Source of the DNA: Lachnospiraceae bacterium
GTDB taxonomy: Bacteria; Bacillota; Clostridia; Lachnospirales; Lachnospiraceae
Reading direction: 5' to 3'
Length of the DNA: 64,000 bases
NCBI GenBank assembly: GCA_015056735.1
Contig: SVFT01000001.1
Span: 372,001 to 436,000 of the forward strand
Below, one piece after another: positions 8,020 through 16,735 of the stretch (positions within the stretch are counted from its first letter, which is position 1; each line of letters opens with the position of its first letter). The translations under genes were made by a program, and so were the position numbers. A model generated the notes under the pieces. The model ran no database searches. It was not told the origin of the DNA and saw only the letters and a list, made by a program, of their open reading frames with translations.

Positions 8020-10665
8020 TTTTAAGATGATTTTCTTTTGGCTTATCTCAAACGGCGTTTTTTTGCGGACCACATCGCGGCAGCTATCAAGCGTTTCCTG
8101 CATCTTAACCGTCATTTTTTCAATATGCGGCCACATCTCTGCTTCTTCATTGTGGCAGGAAAGAATGAAAGCATCATGCGTCATGCGCATACTCTTGATG
8201 GAATCAAGCTTTTTGTCTTCGATGAGCTGATGCTCATTGGTGCTTGCCGGTCCGTCAAAGAGGATTAGCGGATTGCGGGTGGCGACCACATCGATTTCAT
8301 CCGACAGACGGATCAGGGCCGCAAGGTAGGGAAGTCGAACTTCGTTTCCGTTTGGCAGCTTCAGCGCGGGCGGATATTCATTTTCGTCGTAGAGGTCGGT
8401 CTTGCGGTGACCGCGCACGATCTGTTTAATGGCAAAACGATGCTCCGGCGAAGGAATATCAAACAGGTCTGCATATTTTTCCACAAAAAGTCCGCTGAAT
8501 TCATTATGGAAGACACGGATGCAATCCGAAATCGAAGCGTTCGGATTTGATTTGAAAAAGTCTTGTGCTTTGAGCGTATCTTTGAAGTCTTCGAAATCTT
8601 TTTCTCCGATTCCCATTCCCACATCATGCAGATAACAGCCGACAAGCAGAATATAGATTTCATCGGCATTCAACAGAGCGATCTGCTTTGTACCGATCAG
8701 TCTGTTGCAGGAATCGATGACTGTCATGCTGTGCAGCTCGGAATGATCCGTATACTCCGGGAAGAGAAGTCGGTAATTCGAGAGGATTTTCTGAACGGAG
8801 AAAACGGTGCTGCGAAATCTCTCGTGCAGATCCGGGCTTAAGGCTTTCAGCGTTTTTTCCAAAAGGAAATCCGTCTTAATGCTTGCAAGCAGATTCTCTT
8901 CTTTTAAAGTGATCGTCAAAACATTGAGCCCAAGCATATTCTGATAGCTGATTTCGTCGGCGAGATTGAAAACCATACGGATTCCCATGTTGTCAAAGCG
9001 ATCCGTATCTGTTGCCATTTCAGCCATCTCTTTTGGATTAAACGGAATACAGTCATCTTTGATCCTGAGAATGATGTTGCCGCCCTTAAAGGCGACGAGG
9101 GCATTGGCAGAGTGTTTTTTTGCGTCGGCATGGAAGCCGTGTGATACGACATTGACTGCCATTTCTTCGAGGCACAGTGCTGCATAGTAACTTGTTTTTT
9201 TGCTCATGTCGTGCGCTTCGCAGAATTCCTGGATGCGCAGAGAAGCGGCGGTTACATCCGCAGTCTTATGGATAGGGATATCGAGAAAATCATCGGCGGA
9301 AAGTCCGAACGAGGGACGGATGAACAGCCATTCATCAACGCTTTTCGGGATTTTTTTCCAATATACAAGCGCAAAGAGCGGAATTAAAAGAAGTGTCAGG
9401 ACGATTCCGATCGGATTTGCCAGCCAGACACCCATTGCACCGATGTAGGGAGCCAGAATGGCAGACGGGATGACCATGGAAAAGAAGCCGTCGAAAACGG
9501 ACTGGATATTTACACACAGATGAAAACCCATTGCCTGCAGGTAATTCGTAAATACCGAGCAGACAAAGATCAGCGGTACACAGGCTGATATGATCATGAA
9601 AAGTTCGAGGGCCAGCCGGTATACATTTGAGCTCCGGTCCGGGAAAAAGAGCGATGTGCCAAGCGGTGCGATTGCGAGTAAAAGGAGTGCGATTACGACA
9701 GACAGAGCGAGGCCTTTTGTGAAAACAATGCGGAACATGTTTCTGATGGATGCTCTGTTTTCTTCGCCCACAAACACGCTTGTCAGCATGCGCACGACAG
9801 CGCCGAATCCGAGACAGTAAGCGATCAGGAGCCCATTAATCATGGCAAGTGCAGCCATGGCGGAGAGCCCGTCATTTCCCGCATAGGTGAGTAGAATTCT
9901 GTTGATTACCATGACCCGCAGTGCGATACAGAAAGTCAGAAGCGCACCGGGAATGCCGATCGTGATCATCGGCACCAGGTCAGCCCAGAGGATCTTTCGG
10001 AAACTGTAGCGAAGCTGCGGCTTCTTTGTAAAATAGTACTGCGCCAGAACAAGAAAATAGGCAATATTGCTGAAAGAGGTTGCAAGCGCAAGCCCCCAGA
10101 TACCCATCTTCAGGATCCCGACAAGCAGGATATTCGCAAGGACATTGGATGAGATCATGACGGCAATGCCGACATATCCCCTGATATTTTGCCGTTCCAT
10201 TTGTAAAAACGAGGCGATCTGCTGACCGAGCAGCATCGGAAGAATGCCGATGCCATAGCCGATGATGTACTGCATCAGTTCATCCTTCAGTGCTTCGCCG
10301 GAGCCGAGCAGTAATGCCAGGGGGCCGGGAATCAAAAAACTGATTACTGTCATGAAAGCACCGATCACGAATGTGATCGTCAGATTCAGGGAGAAGATGC
10401 CTTCTGTCTTGGCGATCTCGCCCCTCCCCATATATCTGCCGCACAAAACCGCCGTGCCGCCCAGAAGTACCGCGCCGACGGAATTTAAGATGTTCACCAT
10501 GGAAAAGTACAAGCCGATCACGCCGACGGATGTGGCGTCAATGTAACGCCCGGCCATTGCGCCGCCGACGATGGTGTTGATGGATCCCATCGCTAAGATT
10601 AAGATCTGTACGGGCAGGAGGGAAAAGAGCAGCCCAGATATCAGTTTGTCCGATGATTTACGCAT
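8011..10665 (-). CDS. MATE transporter fused to RsbW-like HATPase and HD domain
   Basis: This is a three-part membrane protein (884 aa). Residues 1-440 form a full MATE/MOP-type transporter with about 12 helices. Residues 455-590 look like an RsbW/SpoIIAB-type histidine-kinase-like ATPase: an N-box with E500/E501 and N505, the D537-D538 motif before IPFNP, and G561 in the second glycine motif. Residues 615-800 form an HD-type phosphohydrolase domain: H645, the H680-D681 pair, H753 and D789. Ordinary MATE exporters have about 450 residues and no such tail. The tail should lie in the cytoplasm. I infer that transport or ligand state is coupled to a STAS-binding kinase and a nucleotide hydrolase. 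The gene lies 65 bases behind the cellulose synthase gene and has its own promoter-like sequence. Confidence 0.82.
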   Translation of the reverse strand: MRKSSDKLISGLLFSLLPVQILILAMGSINTIVGGAMAGRYIDATSVGVIGLYFSMVNILNSVGAVLLGGTAVLCGRYMGRGEIAKTEGIFSLNLTITFVIGAFMTVISFLIPGPLALLLGSGEALKDELMQYIIGYGIGILPMLLGQQIASFLQMERQNIRGYVGIAVMISSNVLANILLVGILKMGIWGLALATSFSNIAYFLVLAQYYFTKKPQLRYSFRKILWADLVPMITIGIPGALLTFCIALRVMVINRILLTYAGNDGLSAMAALAMINGLLIAYCLGFGAVVRMLTSVFVGEENRASIRNMFRIVFTKGLALSVVIALLLLAIAPLGTSLFFPDRSSNVYRLALELFMIISACVPLIFVCSVFTNYLQAMGFHLCVNIQSVFDGFFSMVIPSAILAPYIGAMGVWLANPIGIVLTLLLIPLFALVYWKKIPKSVDEWLFIRPSFGLSADDFLDIPIHKTADVTAASLRIQEFCEAHDMSKKTSYYAALCLEEMAVNVVSHGFHADAKKHSANALVAFKGGNIILRIKDDCIPFNPKEMAEMATDTDRFDNMGIRMVFNLADEISYQNMLGLNVLTITLKEENLLASIKTDFLLEKTLKALSPDLHERFRSTVFSVQKILSNYRLLFPEYTDHSELHSMTVIDSCNRLIGTKQIALLNADEIYILLVGCYLHDVGMGIGEKDFEDFKDTLKAQDFFKSNPNASISDCIRVFHNEFSGLFVEKYADLFDIPSPEHRFAIKQIVRGHRKTDLYDENEYPPALKLPNGNEVRLPYLAALIRLSDEIDVVATRNPLILFDGPASTNEHQLIEDKKLDSIKSMRMTHDAFILSCHNEEAEMWPHIEKMTVKMQETLDSCRDVVRKKTPFEISQKKIILKKI

Positions 10666-10703
10666 AAAAGACTCCGCTTACTTATTATGATTTTCTTATT
10701 CTG

Positions 10704-10712
10704 ATTATATCA
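10704..10712 (-). promoter_or_regulatory. Extended -10 promoter for the MATE fusion gene
   Basis: On the minus strand TGATATAAT gives a perfect -10 with the TG extension, about 40 bases upstream of the start. No good -35 is visible. No terminator separates it from the upstream synthase gene, so read-through is also possible. Confidence 0.5.
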
Positions 10713-10730
10713 TGACTATATCACAAATTT

Positions 10731-13700
10731 TCAGCCTTCAAGAATCCGGTGTGCGATATTCACAAGAATATGGCGGATGATGCCCATATCACGCTTGAGC
10801 GACTGCGGAAGCGTCGGGATACGATCATAGAGGATCTGCCAGTATTCATAAGGATGTTCTTCCATATCCGTAAATTCGACTGAGTAGATGCAGGAAGCGG
10901 AGGAGCGGGGGATATGCTTTCCTGTCAGGACGCCTTTTACGGTTGCTTTGGCGCTTTCGTTTTCGATATCGATCGATACGTGATCACCGATCTCCAGATC
11001 GAGCGGATCGTCAAGATAGATCTTCATGCCGTGCTCTGTCAGATAGGTTGTGATGCCTTCCATGACAGGGCCTATGGGTTTTGTCTTTCTATACCTCTGC
11101 AGCAGGATCGGCTCCGCATCGATGACTCTGACAGGTTCTGAGTCGCTGCCACGTCCGCCGATCAGGAAAAGCGCCATGATCAGATAGTACATGTTCCGGA
11201 TGATCCAGAAGAGCAATACGACAATACCGACCGCTCCTGTCAGGTAGAGAACGAAGAGCGAGCGGAAGATGCCGATCACGGAAAGCACGATCAGAATGAT
11301 AAAAGGACGCGAGATCCGCTTATCTCTTTTTTTACGCGCATTTGTGCCGCCTTTTGCAGTGACTTCGAAGACTTTGGCACTGATCCCGCAAAGCTCCAGA
11401 ATGATCGGGAGCAGGAGATGCGGCATGACGGTCGTCTCGTAGATACCGCTCCACTTTAGGGAGATGGAACCTTTTGACATGATACGCAGGCAGATACTCT
11501 GCATGATAAACATAGGCAGCCAGTAAAGCACAAGATCAGCCCAGGAACACTGAAACACCGGAACGGCAAATGTCGCAAACAGAAGCGGCGAGAGCAGATA
11601 GATCAGTGTTTTGATCGGAGAGAGCCAGTAGATCGTTGACGACATGTAGCTGAGCCTTTGTGCCATCGTCAGTCCCGGTCTGAACATGATCTTCAGTTTT
11701 TTGGCGGTACCGATCACGCCCCGGCCCCAGCGTCTTCTTTGCTGCAGATGCTCGGCGTAGTCATTCGGTGTCATGCCGGATGCGAGCGGTTCGGAGATCG
11801 CGAGGCTCACAAAGCCGGCCGATTCGATGAGCAGTCCGGTCGCAAAGTCTTCCGTGATCGATTCCGTATAGAAGCCGCCGATTGCATCAAGCGCCCTGCG
11901 GGAGATCACTGTATTGGATCCGCCATAGATCACGCTGTTGGATGATACTTTGGCAACTTCGACCGTGCGGTAGAAAAAGTCCTGCTCATTGGGTGCGGTT
12001 TTTTCCGCATAGAGCGCGTGCTGGAAGATGTCAGGCTGATAGAAGCACTGCGGGGTCTGGACGAAACCGAGCTTTTCCGCATGCACGAAGTACGGGATCG
12101 TCTTCATCAAAAAGCAGCTCATCGGGATCATATCCGCATCGAACGTTACGACGTAGGGAGCACTCGTCCGGGAAAGCGCATTGTTGAGATTGCCCGCTTT
12201 GGCACCTTTATTGTCAGGACGGTCAAAATAGCCGACACCCATTTCATCGGCGAGAGCGCGCATGGAAGGACGTCTGTTGTCGTCGCAGAGCCAGATGTGG
12301 ACTTTGCTTTTGTCCGGATATTCAAGATGGTTACAGCCGTTAAGAGTCCTTCTGAGGAGCTCCTCGGGCTCGTCGTAAGTCGCGATAAAGATATCCACTT
12401 CGGGATACTCGTCATCACCGATCACGGGGAGCGGATGATCCTTCATACGCATCAGATGCACATAGAGGATGACGGATTCAAAGAAGCCGAGCACTTCCAC
12501 GAGAAGCAGGATGATATTGGCCGTGATCGCAATCCATCCGGATTCGACCGGGACCGAGAAGCGGACACGCCAGATCAGATAGCAGAGTGTAAAGAAAATA
12601 CTGATCAGAAGCGCGATCGTACGGAGAGCGGCAAGTGCCGCGTTTTGCTTCGAACCGTATAAGGTATCATACGTTTCCTGACGTTTTTTCCGAACCGCTC
12701 TGTAGATCAGGTAGATAAAAAGAACAGCTGTCAGAAACAGTGCACCGTACAGCAGGATGTGTGGCCAGCTGAGCACCGAGAGTGCCTCATCGGGGCGCAG
12801 GGTTCTGAGAATCCAGTCCAATGGGCTTCGATCCACCGTCACATCAAAGGGGGGAATAAAATAGGGATCATTGCCGCGGATCACTTCTCTGGCCCATTTG
12901 CCGTATCCGGTCAGGGCATCGTCCGTAAAGGGCGTCTTCGGATCGTAATTTGCCTTTGTGATCGCAGATGCTTCGTCTTTGTTTGAAAAGCTCCAGATAC
13001 AGTAGCTGATATGATTTTCATCAAGGATCTTGAACCATCTTGCGGCGGAATCAAAATCGATGGCGCCGTCGCCGCTTGACTCAGAGAGGCCGCATTCGGA
13101 GATAAAGATCGGGACCCTTCGGGAGATCGCATCGACCAGCTCGTGACGTAGGTCTTTCTTGTGCGTGGTGGCATAGAAGTGGAGAGCATACATGAGGTTC
13201 TCGTATTCGAGCGGGTAGCGTGCTGCAGCCATCAGGTTACGGTCATAGTTGGGCGTGCCGACAACGATCACGCTGTCCGGGCTGAAATAGCGGATAAACG
13301 GGATCAGCTCATTGGCATAGTCACGGATATTGCTCCAGGTAGTCTCGCCGTTCGGCTCGTTGCAGATCTCATAGATGATATGAGGATCGTTCGGGTATGC
13401 AGAGCAGACCGCTTCAAAGAATTCTTTTGCTTCCTCTTTATAGACATTGGGATCGTGTTCCGTCAGGGTATGCCAGTCGACCAGCACGTACATATCCTCT
13501 TTGATGGCGTTATCGATGCCCTTTTTGACGAGCTGCAGGATCTCCTGCCGGTTTTCCTTTACGTATACGTCGGAATAGACCGCCAGACGGATAATGTTGC
13601 TGTCCCAGTCTTCGGAGAGTGTCTTTACAAAATTGTCATTTATGAAATCGGGATACCAGGTGATACCATGCGTGCTGACACCGCGCAGCACGGCGTGATT

Positions 13701-13853
13701 TCCGTTTTGATCGAGCAGATGGGGGCCCTCGACGTGAAGTCTTCCGGAGACGGACGGGCGCGCCGTCTCCTCTGTGTCATCTTTGGCGCATACACCGAGG
13801 GAAAAGAATACAGAGAAGATGAAGAGTAAACCGGCAAGAAGCAGTTTTTTCAT
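10731..13853 (-). CDS. GH5 cellulase - cellulose synthase (GT2) - PilZ fusion
   Basis: This protein (1040 aa from the ATG with AAGGAG nine bases upstream; an in-frame GTG seven codons earlier is less likely) joins a cellulose-cutting and a cellulose-making enzyme. A signal peptide or anchor (1-24) is followed by a GH5 domain (about 35-325) with acid/base E166 in NEP and nucleophile E253 in ISECG. Then come membrane helices and a BcsA-like GT2 domain with D524-D525, D572-A-D574, T667-E-D669 and QRRRW at 705-709. More helices follow, then a C-terminal PilZ-like domain (about 913-1015). The topology places GH5 outside and GT2 inside. The c-di-GMP-binding motifs of PilZ are weak: RYRKT instead of RxxxR, and YLTEHG instead of D/NxSxxG. 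No separate bcsB, bcsC or bcsZ is adjacent. Confidence 0.88.
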   Translation of the reverse strand: MKKLLLAGLLFIFSVFFSLGVCAKDDTEETARPSVSGRLHVEGPHLLDQNGNHAVLRGVSTHGITWYPDFINDNFVKTLSEDWDSNIIRLAVYSDVYVKENRQEILQLVKKGIDNAIKEDMYVLVDWHTLTEHDPNVYKEEAKEFFEAVCSAYPNDPHIIYEICNEPNGETTWSNIRDYANELIPFIRYFSPDSVIVVGTPNYDRNLMAAARYPLEYENLMYALHFYATTHKKDLRHELVDAISRRVPIFISECGLSESSGDGAIDFDSAARWFKILDENHISYCIWSFSNKDEASAITKANYDPKTPFTDDALTGYGKWAREVIRGNDPYFIPPFDVTVDRSPLDWILRTLRPDEALSVLSWPHILLYGALFLTAVLFIYLIYRAVRKKRQETYDTLYGSKQNAALAALRTIALLISIFFTLCYLIWRVRFSVPVESGWIAITANIILLLVEVLGFFESVILYVHLMRMKDHPLPVIGDDEYPEVDIFIATYDEPEELLRRTLNGCNHLEYPDKSKVHIWLCDDNRRPSMRALADEMGVGYFDRPDNKGAKAGNLNNALSRTSAPYVVTFDADMIPMSCFLMKTIPYFVHAEKLGFVQTPQCFYQPDIFQHALYAEKTAPNEQDFFYRTVEVAKVSSNSVIYGGSNTVISRRALDAIGGFYTESITEDFATGLLIESAGFVSLAISEPLASGMTPNDYAEHLQQRRRWGRGVIGTAKKLKIMFRPGLTMAQRLSYMSSTIYWLSPIKTLIYLLSPLLFATFAVPVFQCSWADLVLYWLPMFIMQSICLRIMSKGSISLKWSGIYETTVMPHLLLPIILELCGISAKVFEVTAKGGTNARKKRDKRISRPFIILIVLSVIGIFRSLFVLYLTGAVGIVVLLFWIIRNMYYLIMALFLIGGRGSDSEPVRVIDAEPILLQRYRKTKPIGPVMEGITTYLTEHGMKIYLDDPLDLEIGDHVSIDIENESAKATVKGVLTGKHIPRSSASCIYSVEFTDMEEHPYEYWQILYDRIPTLPQSLKRDMGIIRHILVNIAHRILEG

Positions 13854-13882
13854 AGGGGGATTCTCCTTATTCACGATTGATG

Positions 13883-13928
13883 TTCTGAAAAAATCCCGGT
13901 GCGATCGTGACTGTAAGATTTTTCAGAA
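13883..13928 (-). promoter_or_regulatory. Hairpin in the leader of the cellulose synthase mRNA
   Basis: TTCTGAAAAA (from 13883) and TTTTTCAGAA (to 13928) are inverted repeats of about 12 bases around a 22-base loop. They lie between the likely promoter (13932-13937) and the ribosome site of the fusion gene. The hairpin would fold in the mRNA leader and could affect stability or initiation. Confidence 0.45.
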
Positions 13929-13931
13929 ATT

Positions 13932-13961
13932 ATTATATCATAATATCCATCTGTACGGCAA
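13932..13961 (-). promoter_or_regulatory. Promoter of the cellulose synthase fusion
   Basis: On the minus strand the -10 is TATAAT (13937-13932) with a TG extension (TGATATAAT). A TTGCCG lies 18 bases upstream (13961-13956). The 226-base gap to cysK holds this promoter, the leader hairpin and the cysK promoter/operator. Confidence 0.55.
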
Positions 13962-13997
13962 TTCACAAGCTTTTCAGAAAAGAGAAAAACACGAATA

Positions 13998-14016
13998 ACC
14001 TATTGACGGAGTAGGT
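13998..14016 (+). promoter_or_regulatory. Candidate Rrf2/IscR-type operator
   Basis: ACCTA (13998-14002), nine bases, then TAGGT (14012-14016) is an inverted repeat spanning the -35 of the cysK promoter. A looser partner, ACCTA...GGTAGT, follows at 14040-14056. Because the last gene of this operon is an Rrf2 regulator with three cysteines, autoregulation here is likely (inference). Confidence 0.45.
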
Positions 14017-14031
14017 AATAAGTGCTAGTGT
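14003..14031 (+). promoter_or_regulatory. Promoter of the cysK-nifS-nifU-rrf2 operon
   Basis: TTGACG (14003-14008), a 17-base spacer and TAGTGT (14026-14031). A TG extension (TGCTAGTGT) compensates for the weak -10. Confidence 0.6.
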
Positions 14032-14079
14032 AAATATCGACCTAGTGATTTGGTAGTTAATTAAGACAGGAGAGATACG

Positions 14080-15012
14080 ATGGCACAGATATATAGATCG
14101 ATCGATCAGCTGATCGGCGGCACACCGCTCATTGAGCTTGGCGGGATCGAAAAGGAATTCGGCTTAAAGGCCAGGCTTCTTGCAAAGGCAGAGCTCTTTA
14201 ATCCGACAGGGTCCGCTAAGGACAGGATCGCAAAGGCGATGATTGATGATGCGCAGAAGGACGGCAGACTCAGACCCGGTGCGACGATCATTGAGCCCAC
14301 GAGCGGCAATACGGGCGTCGGCCTTGCTTCCGTTGCGGCGGCGCGCGGCTACCGTGCGATCATCGTGATGCCGGATACGATGTCCGTAGAGCGCAGACAG
14401 ATGATGAAGGCATACGGTGCGGAGCTCGTGCTGACGGAAGGCGCAAAGGGCATGAAGGGAGCGATCGAGAAGGCGGAGGAGCTTCAAAAAGAGATCCCCG
14501 GCAGCTTTATCCCGTCCCAGTTCACGAATCCCAGTAATCCGAAGATCCACTATGAGACGACAGGCCCTGAGATCTGGGAAGATACAGACGGTGCGGTCGA
14601 TGCGTTCGTGGCGGGTGTCGGTACGGGCGGTACCCTTTCCGGAACCGGAAAGTTTTTAAAGGAGAAGAAGCCATCCGTTCACATTGTGGCGGTTGAACCG
14701 GCATCGAGCCCTGTCCTTTCCAAAGGAGAAGCGGGACCGCACAAGATCCAGGGCATCGGCGCAGGTTTTGTCCCCGAGACGCTTGATACCAAGATCTACG
14801 ACGAGATCATTGCGGTCGAGAACGATGATGCGTTTCGGACAGGACGCCTTCTTGGAAGCAAAGAAGGATTTATCTGCGGTATTTCCGCGGGTGCGGCACT
14901 TCATGCGGGCATCGAGCTTGCAAAGCGTCCGGCATTTGAAGGAAAGACGATCGTTGTCCTGCTTCCCGACTCGGGAGATCGTTATCTCTCCACACCTTTA
15001 TTTTCAGATTGA
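14080..15012 (+). CDS. cysK: Cysteine synthase A (O-acetylserine sulfhydrylase)
   Basis: This PLP enzyme (310 aa) makes cysteine from O-acetylserine and sulfide in the cytoplasm. The PLP lysine is K47 in NPTGSAKDR. The substrate loop [10 protein letters not shown] and the phosphate-binding [10 protein letters not shown] loop are intact. The C-terminal [12 protein letters not shown] motif is typical of CysK. The length is normal. AGGAGAG precedes the ATG. It is the first gene of an operon that then encodes a cysteine desulfurase, an Fe-S scaffold and an Rrf2 regulator. Cysteine is thus made next to the machinery that takes its sulfur. Confidence 0.95.
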   Translation: MAQIYRSIDQLIGGTPLIELGGIEKEFGLKARLLAKAELFNPTGSAKDRIAKAMIDDAQKDGRLRPGATIIEPTSGNTGVGLASVAAARGYRAIIVMPDTMSVERRQMMKAYGAELVLTEGAKGMKGAIEKAEELQKEIPGSFIPSQFTNPSNPKIHYETTGPEIWEDTDGAVDAFVAGVGTGGTLSGTGKFLKEKKPSVHIVAVEPASSPVLSKGEAGPHKIQGIGAGFVPETLDTKIYDEIIAVENDDAFRTGRLLGSKEGFICGISAGAALHAGIELAKRPAFEGKTIVVLLPDSGDRYLSTPLFSD

Positions 15013-15024
15013 GAGGAACTGACC

Positions 15025-16230
15025 ATGTTTGTATATGCAGATAATGCGGCGACAACGGCCGCAAGCAAGACGGCAGTCGATGCGATGCTGCCGTATTTCA
15101 CGGAAGTATACGGCAATCCGTCCAGTCTTTATGAAGTGGGACAGACTGCCAAGGCTGCGCTTGAAGGCGCACGTGAGCGTGTTGCGAAGGTACTCGGATG
15201 CCAGCCGCGAGAGATCTACTTTACATCGGGCGGAAGCGAAGCCGACAACCAGGCGATCCGTTCCGCAGCGGCGATCGGGCTTCGCAAAGGCAAAAAGCAT
15301 CTGATCACGACCGCTTTTGAACACCATGCGGTGCTTCATACAATGAAGAAACTCGAGAAGGAAGGCTTTGAAGTCACCTATCTCGATGTACATAACAGCG
15401 GGATCGTTACACCTGAAGAAGTGGCGGCGGCGATCCGTGAGGATACCTGCCTTGTAACGATCATGTACGCAAACAATGAGATCGGTACGATCGAACCCAT
15501 TAAGGAGATCGGCGCGGTCTGCAGGGAAAAAGGTGTTCTGTTTCACACAGATGCCGTGCAGGCAGCAGGTCATATCGCGATCGACGTAAAAGAGCAGAAC
15601 ATCGATATGCTGTCTCTTTCCGCACATAAATTCCACGGCCCGAAGGGCGTCGGCGTTCTCTATGCGCGCGGCGGTATCCTTTTAGAGAACCTGATCGAGG
15701 GCGGTGCACAGGAGCGCGGCAAACGTGCCGGTACCGAGAACGTACCGGGCATCATGGGCATGACGGCTGCGCTTGAAGAAGCGGCCGCTCATATCGATGA
15801 GAATACAAAGAAGCTGACGGCGCTCCGCGACAGACTGATCGCTGGACTGGAGACGATCCCGTACGCTGAGTTAAACGGCGACCGCACGCACAGACTTCCC
15901 TCCAATGTCAACTTCTGCTTTGAAGGGATCGAGGGTGAATCCCTTCTGCTTCTTTTAGATGATAAGGGGATCTGCGCATCATCCGGATCTGCCTGCACAT
16001 CGGGTTCACTCGATCCGAGCCATGTGCTTCTTGCGATCGGCAGACCGCATGAGGTGGCACACGGTTCACTCCGTCTCTCGCTCGGCGAGGATGCGACCGA
16101 AGAACAGGTTGACTACATGATCAAGTCCGTCAGGGAAGTCGTAGAGTATCTGCGGAATATGTCACCGTTCTGGCATGATCTTGAAAGCGGCAAGCGCCCG
16201 CATGTATTTAAAGAATTTGTGAAAGGCTAG
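15025..16230 (+). CDS. nifS: Cysteine desulfurase (NifS/IscS class)
   Basis: This PLP enzyme (401 aa) removes sulfur from cysteine and passes it as persulfide to the Fe-S scaffold encoded next. The PLP lysine is K202 in [12 protein letters not shown]. The catalytic cysteine is C324 in the mobile loop [10 protein letters not shown], which has the class-I (NifS/IscS) form rather than the SufS form. The N-terminal YADNAATT motif is standard. It lies 12 bases after cysK and 10 before nifU. The C-terminal HVFKEFVKG tail is slightly longer than minimal NifS. Confidence 0.95.
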   Translation: MFVYADNAATTAASKTAVDAMLPYFTEVYGNPSSLYEVGQTAKAALEGARERVAKVLGCQPREIYFTSGGSEADNQAIRSAAAIGLRKGKKHLITTAFEHHAVLHTMKKLEKEGFEVTYLDVHNSGIVTPEEVAAAIREDTCLVTIMYANNEIGTIEPIKEIGAVCREKGVLFHTDAVQAAGHIAIDVKEQNIDMLSLSAHKFHGPKGVGVLYARGGILLENLIEGGAQERGKRAGTENVPGIMGMTAALEEAAAHIDENTKKLTALRDRLIAGLETIPYAELNGDRTHRLPSNVNFCFEGIEGESLLLLLDDKGICASSGSACTSGSLDPSHVLLAIGRPHEVAHGSLRLSLGEDATEEQVDYMIKSVREVVEYLRNMSPFWHDLESGKRPHVFKEFVKG

Positions 16231-16240
16231 GTTAAGCGAT

Positions 16241-16687
16241 ATGGCATTATACAGTGATAAGGTTATGGATCATTTCCGGAATCCCAGAAACGTGGGTTCC
16301 ATTGAGAATGCGGACGGTGTCGGTGAAGTCGGCAATCCGGTCTGCGGCGATATCATGAAGATCTATTTAAAGATCAACGATCAGCAGATCATCGAAGATG
16401 TCAAGTTTGAGACATTCGGCTGCGGCAGTGCGATCGCATCAAGCTCCATGGCGACCGAGCTCATTAAAGGAAAGCCGCTCAGTGAAGCGCTGCAGCTTAC
16501 CAACAAGGCTGTTACGGAAGCGCTTGACGGTCTTCCGGCACACAAGCTTCATTGCTCCGTGCTCGCGGAAGAGGCGATCAAGAAGGCAGTGAAGGATTAT
16601 TACGATAAGAACGGTATCATCTATGATGCGGATCTGTTCCCGGACGACGAGGACTGTGCGCATTGTGAGGCGCACTGCGGCAGGTAG
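16241..16687 (+). CDS. nifU: Fe-S cluster scaffold (NifU N-domain/IscU type)
   Basis: Transient Fe-S clusters are built on this 148-aa protein. The three ligand cysteines are C35 (NPVCGD, with D37), C61 (FGCGSA) and C105 (LHCSVLAEEA). The C-terminal tail adds CAHCEAHC, a Cys/His cluster often seen in clostridial homologues and perhaps an extra metal site. There is no NifU C-terminal domain. It sits between nifS and the Rrf2 gene, as expected for an ISC-like minimal system without HscA/HscB. Confidence 0.93.
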   Translation: MALYSDKVMDHFRNPRNVGSIENADGVGEVGNPVCGDIMKIYLKINDQQIIEDVKFETFGCGSAIASSSMATELIKGKPLSEALQLTNKAVTEALDGLPAHKLHCSVLAEEAIKKAVKDYYDKNGIIYDADLFPDDEDCAHCEAHCGR

Positions 16688-16735
16688 TTTTTTTTCAGAA
16701 ATGACAGACAGCAATGGACAGACAGGAGACGGAGA

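Noticed and set aside
13161-13829. 222-codon open frame on the plus strand
   Set aside because: It is opposite the GH5 domain of the cellulose synthase fusion. Low-complexity, charge-rich translation, no start signals.
13854-13931. c-di-GMP riboswitch before the cellulose synthase gene
   Set aside because: The leader has only a simple hairpin; the conserved GEMM core is not visible.
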